Positions 46,371-57,779 are shown, counted from the first letter of the stretch. The stretch is DNA of 64,000 nucleotides from Hygrocybe punicea (GCA_963556145.1 OY744462.1:4030001-4094000); one strand, 5' to 3'. Translations and numbers: made by a program. The notes: generated by a model not told the origin, from the sequence alone.

Positions 46371-46374
46371 ACGG

Positions 46375-47600
46375 CTTTGGAAAATTTCCTGGTACAGCGC
46401 CCTACCAAGGATAGAAGGGAGCTGTCATTTGCTGCAGTACAAGTGAACATTGAAACGCAGAAATATCGTAGTGTATTAGCCTCAAGAGAAATTACCTTGC
46501 GGAACGTTGATGTTGCGACTCAGGATGTGACGAAATAAGGTGAATTCTGACCAAATAAAAACAAATGCTCAGGGTGGCATTTGATTTCTAATCGCAAAGA
46601 TAGGACAATGTCTACCAATGGAATAAGTAATCTCAGAGATGGTGAGCAATATGCAATGCTCGGTCATTTTCCCCACGTCGTTGAGCGTGTACAACGGTCA
46701 TAGAAACGCTGTGACATCACGCATGTGATGTCACGTTTGGATGTTTACACGTGACATCATGCATGTGACATCACATGTGATGTCAACTTTAGGCATCACA
46801 TGTGGACCGGACTCTGCATCACATGATGAAAAAGCGTCTCTTTTTTCAACCATCACATGCATCTCCAAACAAAAATCTAATATGCCATCTCTTCATCTCC
46901 CTGTCCTTTTCACAGTCTCTGGTGGACACACCTACCACAAATCATTGGAAGGCGACACATCCATTGAATTTAAATGCAAAGGTTCATGGTAAATCATGGC
47001 GTGCAGCATCCTAATCATCACTTACTGTGGTATACCAGTGTGTGTTGCATTCTGACGGATGACAGCTCTGCAACCATGCAACTTTTGATCGAACGCGATG
47101 TTGTCAGTTGCCAGGTGATTGTTAGTCATCAAGAGCCCACCCTTGATATTCACATAATTTTGTAGGCCACAAAACCGAATGAAGAGCAGATACGCGGCTT
47201 GATATTGCATGTGCTCATGTCTCGACATATGGACAAGTCCACCTGCATGTTTTTAGGCCGAAAGAACGATGGTACTCCACCATTTCCATGAGGTTAGATG
47301 TGACTCCAATTGATACTCAGAAATTGTGTCAAAACATCAAATTGGCATTTATTTTGACAACGAGCACGCATCCTGGATGACAGATATGTATGCAGATTTG
47401 CTCAGTTTGCTCACCAGCACACTGGGGGAAAGTAGCATTGAATATTTACGGTCAGTATGACAAATTCATAATACCACAACTAATCTCTACTTCGACAGAA
47501 ACGATGTCGACACCAATGGCCGATTTTTGCAGTTAAATGAAAGGCCAGATGCGGTCATGTACATAACATAGCCATTGCCAGGGCCATCGCTCACTCAGGT
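46375..47600. other. Ulp1 upstream region with clustered TGACATCAC palindromes
   Basis: 46380-46535 continues a frame TALENFLVQRPTKDRRELSF that may be an N-terminal exon of the Ulp1 gene. 46709-46850 has at least five TGACATCAC / GTGATGTCA words in both orientations, several separated by GCATG or CATG, giving near-palindromes such as TGACATCACGCATGTGATGT. These resemble half-sites for bZIP factors or a structured terminus. The rest has no recognised gene. Confidence 0.4.
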
Positions 47601-47609
47601 GTTCTAGGG

Positions 47610-48637
47610 TTGAAAACACGTGTACCGTTGCAAAATACTCAGAGCGGGGTGCAGTTCCATGGATTTCATATCAACGTTTGGAAAAGGATTGGCTAGATGA
47701 CGAACTGATTAATTTTGGTACCCAGTAAGTATATTTCAACCCTCCAGTGCAGTAGCTTATTCCCTGTTTCAGCTACGCTCTGCAGAAAGCAGCAATCCAT
47801 CAACCAGATTTGCCAGAAAACATACACATATTCATTACTTTTTTCATGGAGAAATTGAGGTACACGTTGCTTGGTGGTTCATATAACTTAATTTCCTCTG
47901 AATCTGGACACAGGAAGAACGGTGTGAAGAGTTTGAAGAGGTGGATGAAGGCAATTGACATATTTTTGCTCCGATACTTGGTCTTTCCTGTTCCCACTGG
48001 GTGAGTGCAGACAGCTTTCGTGAAGGCAACATCTCACCTCACCATCAGTGACCACTGGTATTTGATTATCGTGACAAATCCTGGTGCATGTTTGTCACAA
48101 AGTCCTGCTGATGGACTGCACACGTAATTATCCATTTTAGCTTTGCCTTGAACTTACTCATCTTCAATTAGCGTAATATTTGTTCTCGATTCATTGCCCC
48201 CGGCGAACCATCATAAAGATATATCCCTGGTGTATGCGTGGCTGGCCGGCATTGCGATGAACACCAGACAGGTGAAAAAGCTGGCACATATCAAGAGAGT
48301 CACCCCCACGTCTAACGTCAGTGTTGCGACTGAATTGAAGATTTGTTTTCAGGTACCTAGACAGCCGAATTTTGACGATTGTGGCATCTACATGCTGCAT
48401 TTCCTTCGAATCTTCTTAGAAAACCCAATGGAAATGATGGACATCATGCTGGGTGACAAGAGTACCATCAAAGCTGCCAAAGATTTATGGCAAGACTGGC
48501 GAATACCCATGCTCCGTTGGGAACTCCAGGGGGCCTTGCGCAGGCAAGCTGTTCGCAATTGCCTTCAGGGGGATGTGCTGGACAGGGTTGTAGTGGAAGG
48601 AAAGGAGGGTTCATCCAGTGATGTTAAATTGGTCTGA
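47610..48637 (+). CDS. Ulp1/SENP-type SUMO peptidase (C48) (KDZ block cargo)
   Basis: Cysteine peptidase that matures or removes SUMO-like proteins. Exons in order: YQRLEKDWLDDELINFGTQ (the substrate-binding WLxDxxI motif); a GTAAGT intron; YALQKAAIHQPDLPENIHIF, ITFFMEKL; an intron; LKRWMKAIDIFLLRYLVFPV; an intron; DHWYLIIVTNPG with the catalytic His; an intron; FVLDSLPPANH with the catalytic Asp; and VPRQPNFDDCGIYMLHFLRI with the oxyanion Gln and nucleophile Cys (48360-48410). The complete H-D-C triad and order are those of C48 peptidases. No in-frame stop was found in the core, unlike its neighbours. The 5' end is unresolved; it may begin upstream of the TRIM-like insertion. The gene is 200 bp upstream of the KDZ transposase on the same strand. 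Confidence 0.8.
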
Positions 48638-48843
48638 GGTTGGTTTGAGACCCCAATGATGATATCAGATTCTGACAGTTCATCAGATTTATAACCTTGT
48701 CCTGTACTGAAATGTATTTGTATGTCAAGGCACGTAATTTATGTCATATTTATTATTTGCCATGTGTTTTGCCTCGTGCATTGGTCTTTATAATGCGTGT
48801 CATTTGCTCACTTTTTCCACACTCATCCAACTATTGTTCATCC

Positions 48844-51800
48844 ATGCTGAAATCGAAAGTCACTTCCTGGTCAGGAAAAAAAAAGGAATTTGCCAGAGAG
48901 GTTGAATTTATGGTGGTGGCAAAGAAACGAGGTGGAAAGACAGTCAAGGCTCGTCCAGTCATTCGTCAGCCAAGTCCTGTAAAACAATCAGAAAGGAGTG
49001 AAGATCCTCCCATGCCCTCAATGTCATTTGTGGAAGAGGAGAAGCCTCTGACAAGGAGACACCGAAATAAGAGTGGAAAGGTTGACACAACTATTATCTG
49101 TTTGACTTGATTTTGATTGCATGTCAATTAGACACAGAATGATGAAATGGAAGCCTGGAAAGTGATTCACAAGCAATACCTCTCCGAACTCTTATCATCT
49201 GAGGCCCCCCCTTCCGATGTTACGTGCCAGACATGTCTCATGGCTGATATGTCTATTTGTTGCCCTGATTGCTATGGTTGTCCTTCATTCTGCCAGCGTT
49301 GTTGTTTGCAGACACACAAGCATGATCCGTTCCACAGAATTGAGATCTGGAATGGCAAATGTTTCTTGAAATATGACCTTAATACGATTGGCCTGGTCAT
49401 GTGTCTTGGCCATGGTGGAGACAATTGTCCATCATACAGACATGATGGACAGGAGCCATCTGTCGAAGATACATCTGTGAGGGATATTTTAATGTCTGGC
49501 CTGGATGAGGAGGACAATTTGGAATTGGAATTGGGTGTTCACGCCAAGGAGGATATCCTCACTGTCACTCATATGAATGGAATTTACCAATGTCGAATCC
49601 AATGGTGCTTCTGCCCAGATGCCCCTACTCAAGACATTCAACTACTTCAAATGCATTTGTATCCTGCAACGGCAAAATGGCCATCGTCAGCCTTCACTTT
49701 CCAGCTCCTGGATCATTTCTACATTGATTCGATGGAGTGCAAAATGTCTGCAAACAACTTTTATAACAAGTTAAGGAGACTGTCTTCAAATGCATTTCCA
49801 GATACATTGCCAGTTCGTGATATACTTCTTCTTTGGTTACACAGTCCATACAGGACAAAGTACTGAGTTATGTTGTTCAGGATCGTTATCGTGAACTAAT
49901 GAGGGTCTCAAGACAGTGGCGGTACTTGAACCTCAAGAAACAATTTGGCTTTGGGCATGATACTGAGAGGGAGCCTGGTAATGGCAATCTGGCATTGTTT
50001 TGCCCTGCATGTCCCCAGCCAGGGATAAATCTTCCGCAGAACTGGATGGATAGACCTCATCAGTGGGTCATTCTGATCAGTTTTCATGTAGTACCTCACC
50101 AAACATGGAAACAGGTGGCTTTACAGGCCCAGCATCGTCGTCGACGGGAATTTCAAAGCTGAGCAGATTAACATGCGGAAGCCTGATGACGACGTTGGGC
50201 TTATTGATGGACAAGGCTATATGGTTGAGGATGCACCTTATCATGCTCATCTGGCAGCTTCCCTGGAGTCCAAAGAGGTATTTATCAAATTGTGAATTTC
50301 GTGAATGCTAAATCAATGATCCATTATCAGAGATCACAGTGCTCAAACCATAAGGCTGTCAACCAAGCCAATGCCAATCGGCATAACTTATATGCTACTG
50401 GAATCGGTGCATGTGCTTGTGCAAAGCATGGTTGCTTTGTACCACACAGTGTCGTCGACTTCCAGAAGGGTGAACGGTCAGTCATGTGTTTTGAGCTATG
50501 AATTGTCACAAATTTATTAAACAGCCTGCACCAGACGCATGAACATTGATTATTCGATATGCAATGCTCTCAATAGGCTGTGCCACAGTGGTATCAAGGA
50601 AGCACTGGTGGAATATGATATCATCTGCAGTTGGCTCATCAATTTTGCTAAAAGGGTTTCTGATTCTGACCACCTCACTCTCCCCGAGGCACTCGAGATC
50701 ATTGGGGCTGTGGGCAAGTTTCATCTTGGTGCACATGTTGCCAAGTGTTTTGCCCTATTCAGTCTCAACTTCGTTCATGGTGCTGGTCAGCAGGATGGCG
50801 AAATTTTGGAGACACTGTGGGCTATCATCAACAAGATTTCCAGTTTTATTCGTTTCATGTCAAAATCCCAACGACGTGAGATCCTAGATGACCTTATGAG
50901 GGATTCGAATTGGAAGAAGTTGGTAGGAATGGGTACGTGATTCACAGGCATGTCATCAATACAAATCATCACCATAGCCATCCCACAGTTCGGTCTTTGT
51001 TGAAAAGGTATGATAAAGCAGTAGATGGAATGCAGGAAATGAAGGCAGCCTTTGAGGAGCTTTCCGAAACTGTTGATGAGCAAGTGCTGTCACAGTGGAA
51101 GGAAGAAGAAACAAGGGCAATGGATTTCCATGGTGACTATTTGAGGGTATTCGACGTCAGAATGGAGAAAGGTTTGTCTTATAAAGTGTGGGTAATTTTG
51201 ACACGGTAATGATGTTTCACCAGCACCATCACAGGCCGAGATCAGGTTGAGACTGACCACAGGGAACCCCAAAGATGTAATGGCTGGTCAGGTGACCATT
51301 TTAAATGAAGGAATAAACATAGAACAAGCACAGTAGGATGTATCCTCATTCTCATCAATCGTCTCTTTGACATTTGTTTACCCTACAGGAATACTCTGAA
51401 GACAACTTCGAGTGCTGTTCAAAAAACGGGCAGTTTCACAGACAAGGCAAATCTGGAGGATCGTCGAAATAGGCTTCAGTCTCGAATCGATTCGTTCCAC
51501 AGAAAAATGCACGGAATACTGGGTGAATAAGTGGATGACTGTAATTTGGTGAATTGTGAATCAGATGCTGATGATTGGATCATGGATTTGGATGAGGAGG
51601 GCAAGGTAGATGAAGAAGATGATAACGTCACAGAATGGCCTGAAAACTGTTGACTTACAATGCCATCTACCTTGGGAATCGAGGAATGTGCTCGGCTGGG
51701 TTTGGAAAATTTGGCTGCTCAGGAGGTGGAACTCAGGGTGGGGCAAGCAAACGACTGTTTGGAAAACTTGAGGATGACACTGGGTGAGAAAATGGTAATT

Positions 51801-52407
51801 TTTCAAACCTCTGTCCATGGAGCAAACAGTCAGAAGAAGAAGACTCGAGCATGGGACGACATACATGCCATCCAGCAAAAAGTTTCCAAATATGCCACCA
51901 GCTACAGGCAGGCTCGTCGAGCATTGGTCAGTCTAGGGGGGAGTGCAGACATTTTGGATCGTTTCAAAGTGCTGAGGCAGGAGGATATCAAGATGAGTGG
52001 TGATATGCTTGAGGAGAATAGAGTGGGCCAGAGGAGTCACAAGCTTCCCTGGATCTGGCGGATGAAAGATAGGAATAATACTGGGGACAACGATTGGATG
52101 CAGGAAGGTAAATAATGGTTCTCCTACAGCAATTCATGGAAGATCTTACTGCTATACAGTGTATCGTGTAAACTGGCTCCATGGAAAGGCCAGATATGAT
52201 CGGTGGTCTGAAGAATTGCAAAACGTCAAGTCAGAAATGGGTAACACGATTCGTTGGTTGCAACACCAGGAAGTGCAATGGGAAGCACATCGTGACAAAG
52301 TTGGTCCCGGACTGAGGGGGCACATCTGTTATGCTGAAAAACAGATGGTAATGTGGAGGAATATGAGAGCACAAGCAGAAATTGCCTTTGCCAACAAGAT
52401 GGAGTAA
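48844..52407 (+). pseudogene. KDZ transposase with CxC2 domain
   Basis: DDE-type transposase of the Kyakuja-Dileera-Zisupton superfamily. Exon 1 (48844-49080) is basic; exon 2 (49132-49812) holds the CxC2 zinc-cluster (VTCQTCLMADMSICCPDC, FCQRCCLQTHKHDPFHRIEI) and SAFTFQLLDHFYIDSMECKM; exon 3 from 49881 gives DRYRELMRVSRQWRYLNLKK. The core follows: SIVVDGNFKAEQINMRKPDD with the first Asp (50143-50145), CSNHKAVNQANANRHNLYAT, GIGACACAKHGCFVPHSVVD, EYDIICSW with the second Asp, and GAGQQDGEILETLWAIINKI with the Glu. A long helical C-terminal region ends at 52407. At least seven short GT..AG introns. TAA at 51528 and TGA at 51651 interrupt the C-terminal region in frame; both are single transitions. 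All core motifs are present. Confidence 0.85.
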
Positions 52408-52449
52408 TATATATCATTAGAGAAGATTTAGTTCAAACTAAGATATTCC

Positions 52450-52895
52450 TAACCAACTGGACCATAACCATCTGCCAATAATGGCCAGCAAGCCAATATA
52501 TAGTATTCAGCCGACATAACCAGACCGGTCAGCCAATCCATATTCCATGGCCAGCCAAAATACCCTGGGCCGTCGGCCAACCCATGTTCCATGGCCAACC
52601 GACATACCCAGACTGGTGGGCCAATCCATGTTCCATGGCCAACCAAAATACCCAGACCGGTTGGCCAATATATCCCTCTGCTTCGGCCAACTCATGTACC
52701 TCAGAACATAGACCCCTCGGCCAAGCCATCTGCCCAGGAGAAAGATATTGGTTGGCCGAGATTGGCTGGCCCACTCAGAGTGGGAATTGTCCATCTTGGC
52801 TGATTCATGTTTCATGGACAAGATACACTGTAAGGTGTGCAGCTTGTGGGACACCCACAGCCTTTTCTGGGATGTCTCACCCTGCTCAGCATTTG
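52450..52895 (-). repeat. Right inverted-repeat flank of KDZ block
   Basis: Reverse complement of the parts at 32580-33125: on the minus strand GTGGGTGTCCCACAAGC, CAGCCAAGATGGACAATTCC, GGCTTGGCCGAGGGGTC, then four or so 45-bp units with TGGTTGGCCATGGAACATGG. It begins 43 bp after the transposase stop codon. Confidence 0.8.
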
Positions 52896-52899
52896 CTAA

Positions 52900-53040
52900 G
52901 TAATCATACCAATAAATCATTTATATCATATGTTATAACATAATTTTAAATAATTTACATTTAGCAACTTACTTAAAATAGACATTGCAAATCACATAAT
53001 TATTTTGCTTAATTATATACATATCTACATTATCATGAGG
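52900..53040. other. AT-rich spacer
   Basis: AT-rich, no features; outside the right inverted repeat. Confidence 0.3.
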
Positions 53041-53240
53041 GTAGGAGGAGGTGGTGATGGTGGAGAGAAGAGGAGAGGGGAAAATGACCAGGGGTAATGG
53101 AGGGGGTGGGCAAGGGGAGAAGGGCAGGAGGTGGATGGGAGGGGGTGGCAGGGGGCAGGAGATAGGCAGGGGGAGAAGGGGCAGAGGAGAGGGAAACGGG
53201 GGGAAGGGGAGGGAAACAGGAGGGAAACGGGGGGGACCTA
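53041..53240 (+). repeat. Purine-rich strand (GGGAGG/GGAGAA)n
   Basis: About 200 bases almost without pyrimidines on the plus strand, a homopurine tract of a kind that can form triplex or quadruplex structures. It is immediately followed by a splice-donor-like ACCTAAAAAATTACATACC (minus strand GTATGTAA). Confidence 0.6.
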
Positions 53241-53249
53241 AAAAATTAC

Positions 53250-53755
53250 ATACCGGGGTTACCCACATGTCCACGCCCCTCTGTGTCACCCTCGTCGCCC
53301 CTGTTGTCGTCATCGTTGTTCCCGACTGGCCCCATTCCCATTCGTGTTGCCGTAGCCATCCTGTTTGCCGTCCCTCGTCATTTCCATCCTCGCCGTCCCC
53401 ATTGTCGTCGTCCTCGTTGTCGCGGTCTCCGTTGTCGTCATCCCGTTCCCTCGTCCCGGCCGTCCTCGTGTCCGTTGCCTGTTGTCCCTGTCCCCGTTCC
53501 CGTCCTCACTGTCCTCGTTGTCGTCCTTGTCATCCCCATCCTCGTCGTTGTCGTTGTCGTTGTCGTCCCCGTTCCCATGTGGTGGCCCACGGCCGTCAGC
53601 CCTGTGCCGTTCGTGTTGTCGTTGCCGTCCCATTTGCCGTCCTGTCCTCGCCGTTTCCGTCCTCGTCATCCCTGTTGCCATCGTCCTCGTTGTCCTGGTC
53701 TCGTTGTCCTCATCATCCCGTTCCCTCATCGTTTCCGTCACCTGTCATCCATTGC
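53250..53755. repeat. GTCCTCGTTGTCGTCC-type short tandem repeats, left
   Basis: Hexanucleotide-based repeats (GTCGTC, GTCCTC, GTTGCC). The minus strand codes Asp/Asn/Gly/Thr/Arg-rich low-complexity peptide. It adjoins the left arm of the palindrome. Confidence 0.6.
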
Positions 53756-53759
53756 CCCC

Positions 53760-54636
53760 ATCCCCGTCCCCGTGCTCGCTGTCCTCATCGTCATCCTCGT
53801 CGTTGTCCCCATCGTCCTCGTCGTCCCTGTTGCCGTTGTCCCCGTCTCCGTCCCCATGCCCGCTGCCCTACTTGTCATCCTCGTCTTCGTTGCCCCTGCC
53901 TGTTGTCGTCTTCCCGTTGTCATGGTTCCCGGTTACCGTTGTCGTATTCCGCTTTCGCGCCGTCATCGCATTCGTTCATTCACCCCATCGTCCTCATTCC
54001 CATCGTCCTCATTCTTGCTGTCGTGGTCGTCCTGGGTTGCTCCCATTCACAGCTGCGTCCTCCGTCTCCTTGTTGCCCGCACCGCGTCTACTTGTTGTTG
54101 CTGTTGCGTTTGCATTCATTTGGTGTGGGAAAAAAAACCTACAAGTGTTTAAATAGTCAGTAGAATAAATGAACAAGATAAATAGAATACTTACCTGGGG
54201 TGCTCTGGCATCCACACCCGTTGTCGTGTCGTTGTTGAAAACAACAAGTGTTGTTGAACTCGCGCGCAAGAATTTCAACCGGAATTTGCCAATATCCAAA
54301 ACGGGGTCGAGTTGCCATATAGGGAAGGGTGGCTGGATTTTCTTATTATTATTATATATACTACAACACCTCAATGGCCAGGGCAAGACCCTGAAGAGAT
54401 GTAGGTATGATATACCTACTCCGAGAGGAGTTTTTGTATTTTATTTCATTTTATATTGGGAGATATTCACAATGCATTTTATGCCTCTGCCAAAATTGGA
54501 CCCTTAAACAGCTAACTTTGCAAGTACATGTCTGAAAAATTCAAAATTAATTCTAGGAGTACTAAGGAAGGTGTACATTGTGTTCCAGACAAGTGCCTGG
54601 TAGTTGGTGTGGCAAGGAATGAGTTGTAGCCAAAAT
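53760..54636 (+). repeat. Left arm of large palindrome
   Basis: Inverted match to 54718-55500 with an 81-bp spacer (54637-54717). Matching landmarks are CCAGACAAGTGCCTGGTAGT, TAGGTATGATATACCTAC, GGGGTCGAGTTGCCATAT and TTGTCGTATTCCGCTTTC. It holds a minus-strand two-exon frame: GVDARAPQ, donor GTAAGT, acceptor near 54130, then QMNANATATTSRRGAGNKET. Confidence 0.85.
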
Positions 54637-54717
54637 TGATTTGGAGCTTTGCGGACAATCAAAAGTCTGTATAAGCAGACACAATCATGAATGGAAGGTG
54701 AGTGACAAGTTCATCAC

Positions 54718-55500
54718 ATTTTGGCTCCAACACATTCCCTGCCACACCAACTACCAGGCACTTGTCTGGAACACAATGTACACCTTCCTTAGTACTCCTA
54801 GAATTAATTTTGAATTTTTCAGACATGTACTCGCAAAGTTAGCTGTTTAAGGGTCCAATTTTGGCAGAGGCATAAAATGCATTGTGAATATCTCCTAATA
54901 TAAAATGAAATAAAATACAAAAACTCCTCTCGGGGTAGGTATATCATACCTACATCTCTTCAGGGTCTTGCCCTGGCCATTGAGGTGTTGTAGTATATAT
55001 AATAATAAGAAAATCCAGCCACCCTTCCCTATATGGCAACTCGACCCCGTTTTGGATATCGGCAAATTCCGGTTGAAATTCTCGCGTGTGAGTTCAACAA
55101 CGACACGACAACGGGTGCGGATGCCAGAGCACCCCAGATAAGTATTCTATTTATCTTGTTCATTTATTCTACTGATTATTTAAACACTTGTAGGTTTTTT
55201 TTCCCGCACCCTCATGCCAAACGAACGCAAACAAGGCAACAGCAACAAGTGGACATGGATGCAGGCGACAAGGAGACGGCAGACGCAGGATTACACAGGA
55301 CGACTGGAACGCAGATGACGGAGTAAATGAACGAACACGATGACGGTGCGAAAGGGGAATACGACGACAGGAACTGGGAACCACGACAACGGGCAGGGGC
55401 AATGAATACGAGGACAGCGGGCATGGGCACGGGCACAGGGACGATGGAAACAAGGACGACCGGGACGGCAGAACGGGACGACAAGGACCACAGAGCCCAA
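54718..55500 (-). repeat. Right arm of large palindrome
   Basis: Inverted copy of the left arm, diverged by scattered substitutions. Plus-strand reading gives MATRPRFGYRQIPVEILACE .. GADARAPQ and then ATAAGT where the left arm has GTAAGT, so the donor in this arm is lost. Beyond 55500 the arms diverge into different repeats. Confidence 0.85.
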
Positions 55501-56140
55501 TGATGACGACGATGGCCCCACCAACGCCAACAGGCCAGCCAATGCCCAACAACGATGATGATGGCCCCACCATGCCCAACAGGGCAGCCAATGCCCAACC
55601 ATGACGACGATGGCCCCACTAATGCCCTAAAGACCCCCAATGAAGACGGTGGCCTCAACACTGCCCAAGCCACACCCAACAGGGCCGCCAACACCCCACC
55701 AATGCCCCAAAGCTGCCAACGCCCAACAACGATGGTGACAGCCTCACAAAGGCCCCCAACGATGACAGTGGCCCCAACAATGCCCAAGCCACACCGAACA
55801 GGGCCACCAACACCCAACGACGACGGCGATGGCCCCAAAGGGCCGTCAACGATGGTGGCGGCCTCACCAATGCCCAGCAGGGCCGCCAACAATGGCAATG
55901 GCCCCACCAACGCCCTAAGGGGCCCCCAGCCAATGCCCAAGGGTGACGATGGCCCCACCAACACCCGACGATGACGATGGCCCCACCAACACCCAACGAC
56001 GACGGCGACGGTCCCACCAATGCCCTAAAGGGCCCCCAGCCAACACCCAACAATGACAGTGGCCCCACTGATGCCCAACATGGCCCAACGACGATGGCGA
56101 TGGCCCTCATGGCCCTAACAACGAGCCCACCAGTAGGGCA
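55500..56140. repeat. GATGGCCCCACCAATGCCCAAC minisatellite
   Basis: Degenerate 20-40 bp units with GACGATGGCCCCACCAA, CAACAGGGCCGCCAA and CCCAACAACGATG. No gene; frames on both strands are compositional. Probably derived from the low-complexity coding region of the palindrome element. Confidence 0.65.
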
Positions 56141-57170
56141 CCAACACCTCACAAAACACGTGGCCGCATCAATTGATGCGTGTGCTGGCTTCACGAGGTA
56201 TGTAGCCTTCTTACTGGGTGTGGGACTGATGCCACCAGCATCAAAAATGAACTGAATGTTCCCTTATAATAAGCTTAAATATATAAGATTGCTTAGAATA
56301 AAATTACAACTATACTAGGACCTTTAAAGTCACCAACCCCAGACCCATGCCCAAGGAATAGTGGAGAGGCCACCCTCCTCACTGGTGACAGTCAAGGCTA
56401 GAATTGATGGCTCACAACCATCCAGAGGCTGCACCCAAACCAGGACTTCTGTGCCCTGGCATCAAGCAGAGAAATTCAGCTCTCTCTGCTGGGGTGAGTG
56501 GACTGGAAGTCGAAGAGCACTGAGGCCAAACACGAAGGTTTCGGGGTTTTTAATTGAAACTGAACAATCACATGATCTTAAACATGTGATTTTTGACGTG
56601 GCTAATTCCCAATCACATGACCTTAAACATGTGATTTTTGATGTGGGAATTATGAGTTTACTCAAAGTCTGAGTTACTACACTAGCAATCTTGCACAAAC
56701 TCTGTTTCAACTTTCTGAAGTTCATTCAAGCCTCTCTGATCTCTCTGATCTCTCTTACCCACTCTTACCCTCTAGTCTACCACATACTGAACAATTGCCT
56801 GAGCTACTGAGGAAATTCAGACAATTCTCAAGGCCACTACAACAAATATGTTCCTACCACAAACTGCTAATATTTTTGGAAAAAGAATGGTGCAAAGGAG
56901 GACTTGTTAAAATTGTTCTACTTGTACTGAGATTGAAGGAATGGGGAATTCAAATTCATGGGAAGGCAGCACATGAAAAATGGATAAAAGTTCAGCTAGA
57001 GGTAAAGTCAGTGTTTCAGAAAATTCTATCTGCTGAAAAATTGTAAGTGATTATTGGTGGATATGGTCAATAAAAACACTAATATCAGAAATTAGAAAGG
57101 AGTCTAAAATGCATATGGATTAAGAAGAGGCAAATGAGGAGGACCATCAAAAAAGAAATGACAAGGCATA
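56141..57170 (+). other. Sparse region with a 46-bp duplication and a small open frame
   Basis: 56560-56640 has two copies of a unit with AATCACATGATCTTAAACAT and GTGATTTTTGACGTGG. 56650-57046 is an open plus-strand stretch ending QICSYHKLLIFLEKEWCKGG .. FQKILSAEKL; it has no recognised domain and may be a fragment of a transposon protein. Confidence 0.35.
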
Positions 57171-57178
57171 CATATTTA

Positions 57179-57538
57179 TTGCTATTTGCAGGTATTTTGG
57201 CACATGTGAAATAATCACAAGATTTTGATGTTTTCAACATCAAAATTTAACTCCTTCAGTTTTCAGCAGAATCAGATGATTAGATTGGCTCTCTTGTAGA
57301 GCAATAACAAATGCATAAAAATCCACATGTTGAATATAGTCATTTATAAGCCAAACTGAGTATATATCAAACAAATTATTTCATTTGTATTACTAGCAGC
57401 TAGGAATCAGAATGTACTACAATTTTGCCTATCTAATCACCTGATCCTGCTCAAACCCGAAGGAGTTAAAATTGAAATGTTGAAAATATCATAAATTTGT
57501 GATTATATTACATGTGCCAAAATAACTGCAAATAGCAA
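57179..57538. mobile_element. 360-bp MITE with TA target duplication
   Basis: Starts TTGCTATTTGCAGGTATTTT and ends with its inverted match AAAATAACTGCAAATAGCAA; the inverted repeats extend about 80 bases each with mismatches (CACATGTGAAATAATCACAA, AACTCCTTC). TA lies on both sides (57177-57178, 57539-57540), consistent with a Tc1/mariner-type MITE. No coding sequence. Confidence 0.75.
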
Positions 57539-57779
57539 TAATTTCTCTACAAGTGATGAGTAGAAATAGGGGTTCTATCATTCTGTGAATGTATTGAGAA
57601 TAGAAACATGAAATATGGAACTTATAAATTGTATGTTGAAGTATATGATACTTTGTGAAGAATACACAGTGATATTATCTTTTTTGATGAATATAAATCT
57701 GTAAATAGCAGAAAATAAATAGTGAATTAATTATATAAACCAAACAATAATCTTCACCAGAAATTTTGCATTTGTGGAG

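Larger units (their letters stand above)
32580..52895. mobile_element. Candidate giant KDZ transposon carrying TET/JBP, JmjC and Ulp1 genes
   Basis: A block of about 20 kb bounded by inverted repeats of roughly 450-550 bp (32580-33125 and 52450-52895) that share a unique segment and a 45-bp minisatellite. Inside are a KDZ transposase (48844-52407), a Ulp1 peptidase, a TET/JBP dioxygenase, a JmjC dioxygenase and a coiled-coil protein. No other transposon explains these flanks. Exact termini and a target duplication were not found. The arrays at 31.0-31.4 and 57.8-58.3 kb are also mirror images, so the duplicated flank may be larger. A TRIM-like element (44810-46370) is a later insertion. Confidence 0.55.

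Noticed and set aside
51270..51300. TGTAATGG-type LTR end at 51275
   Set aside because: It lies in a KDZ exon (SQAEIRLRLTTGNPKD continues through it); the match to the 26076 LTR end is short chance similarity.
53051..54163. 370-codon plus-strand Pro/Arg/Cys-rich frame
   Set aside because: It runs through GTC/CTC simple repeats; no domain and no start context.
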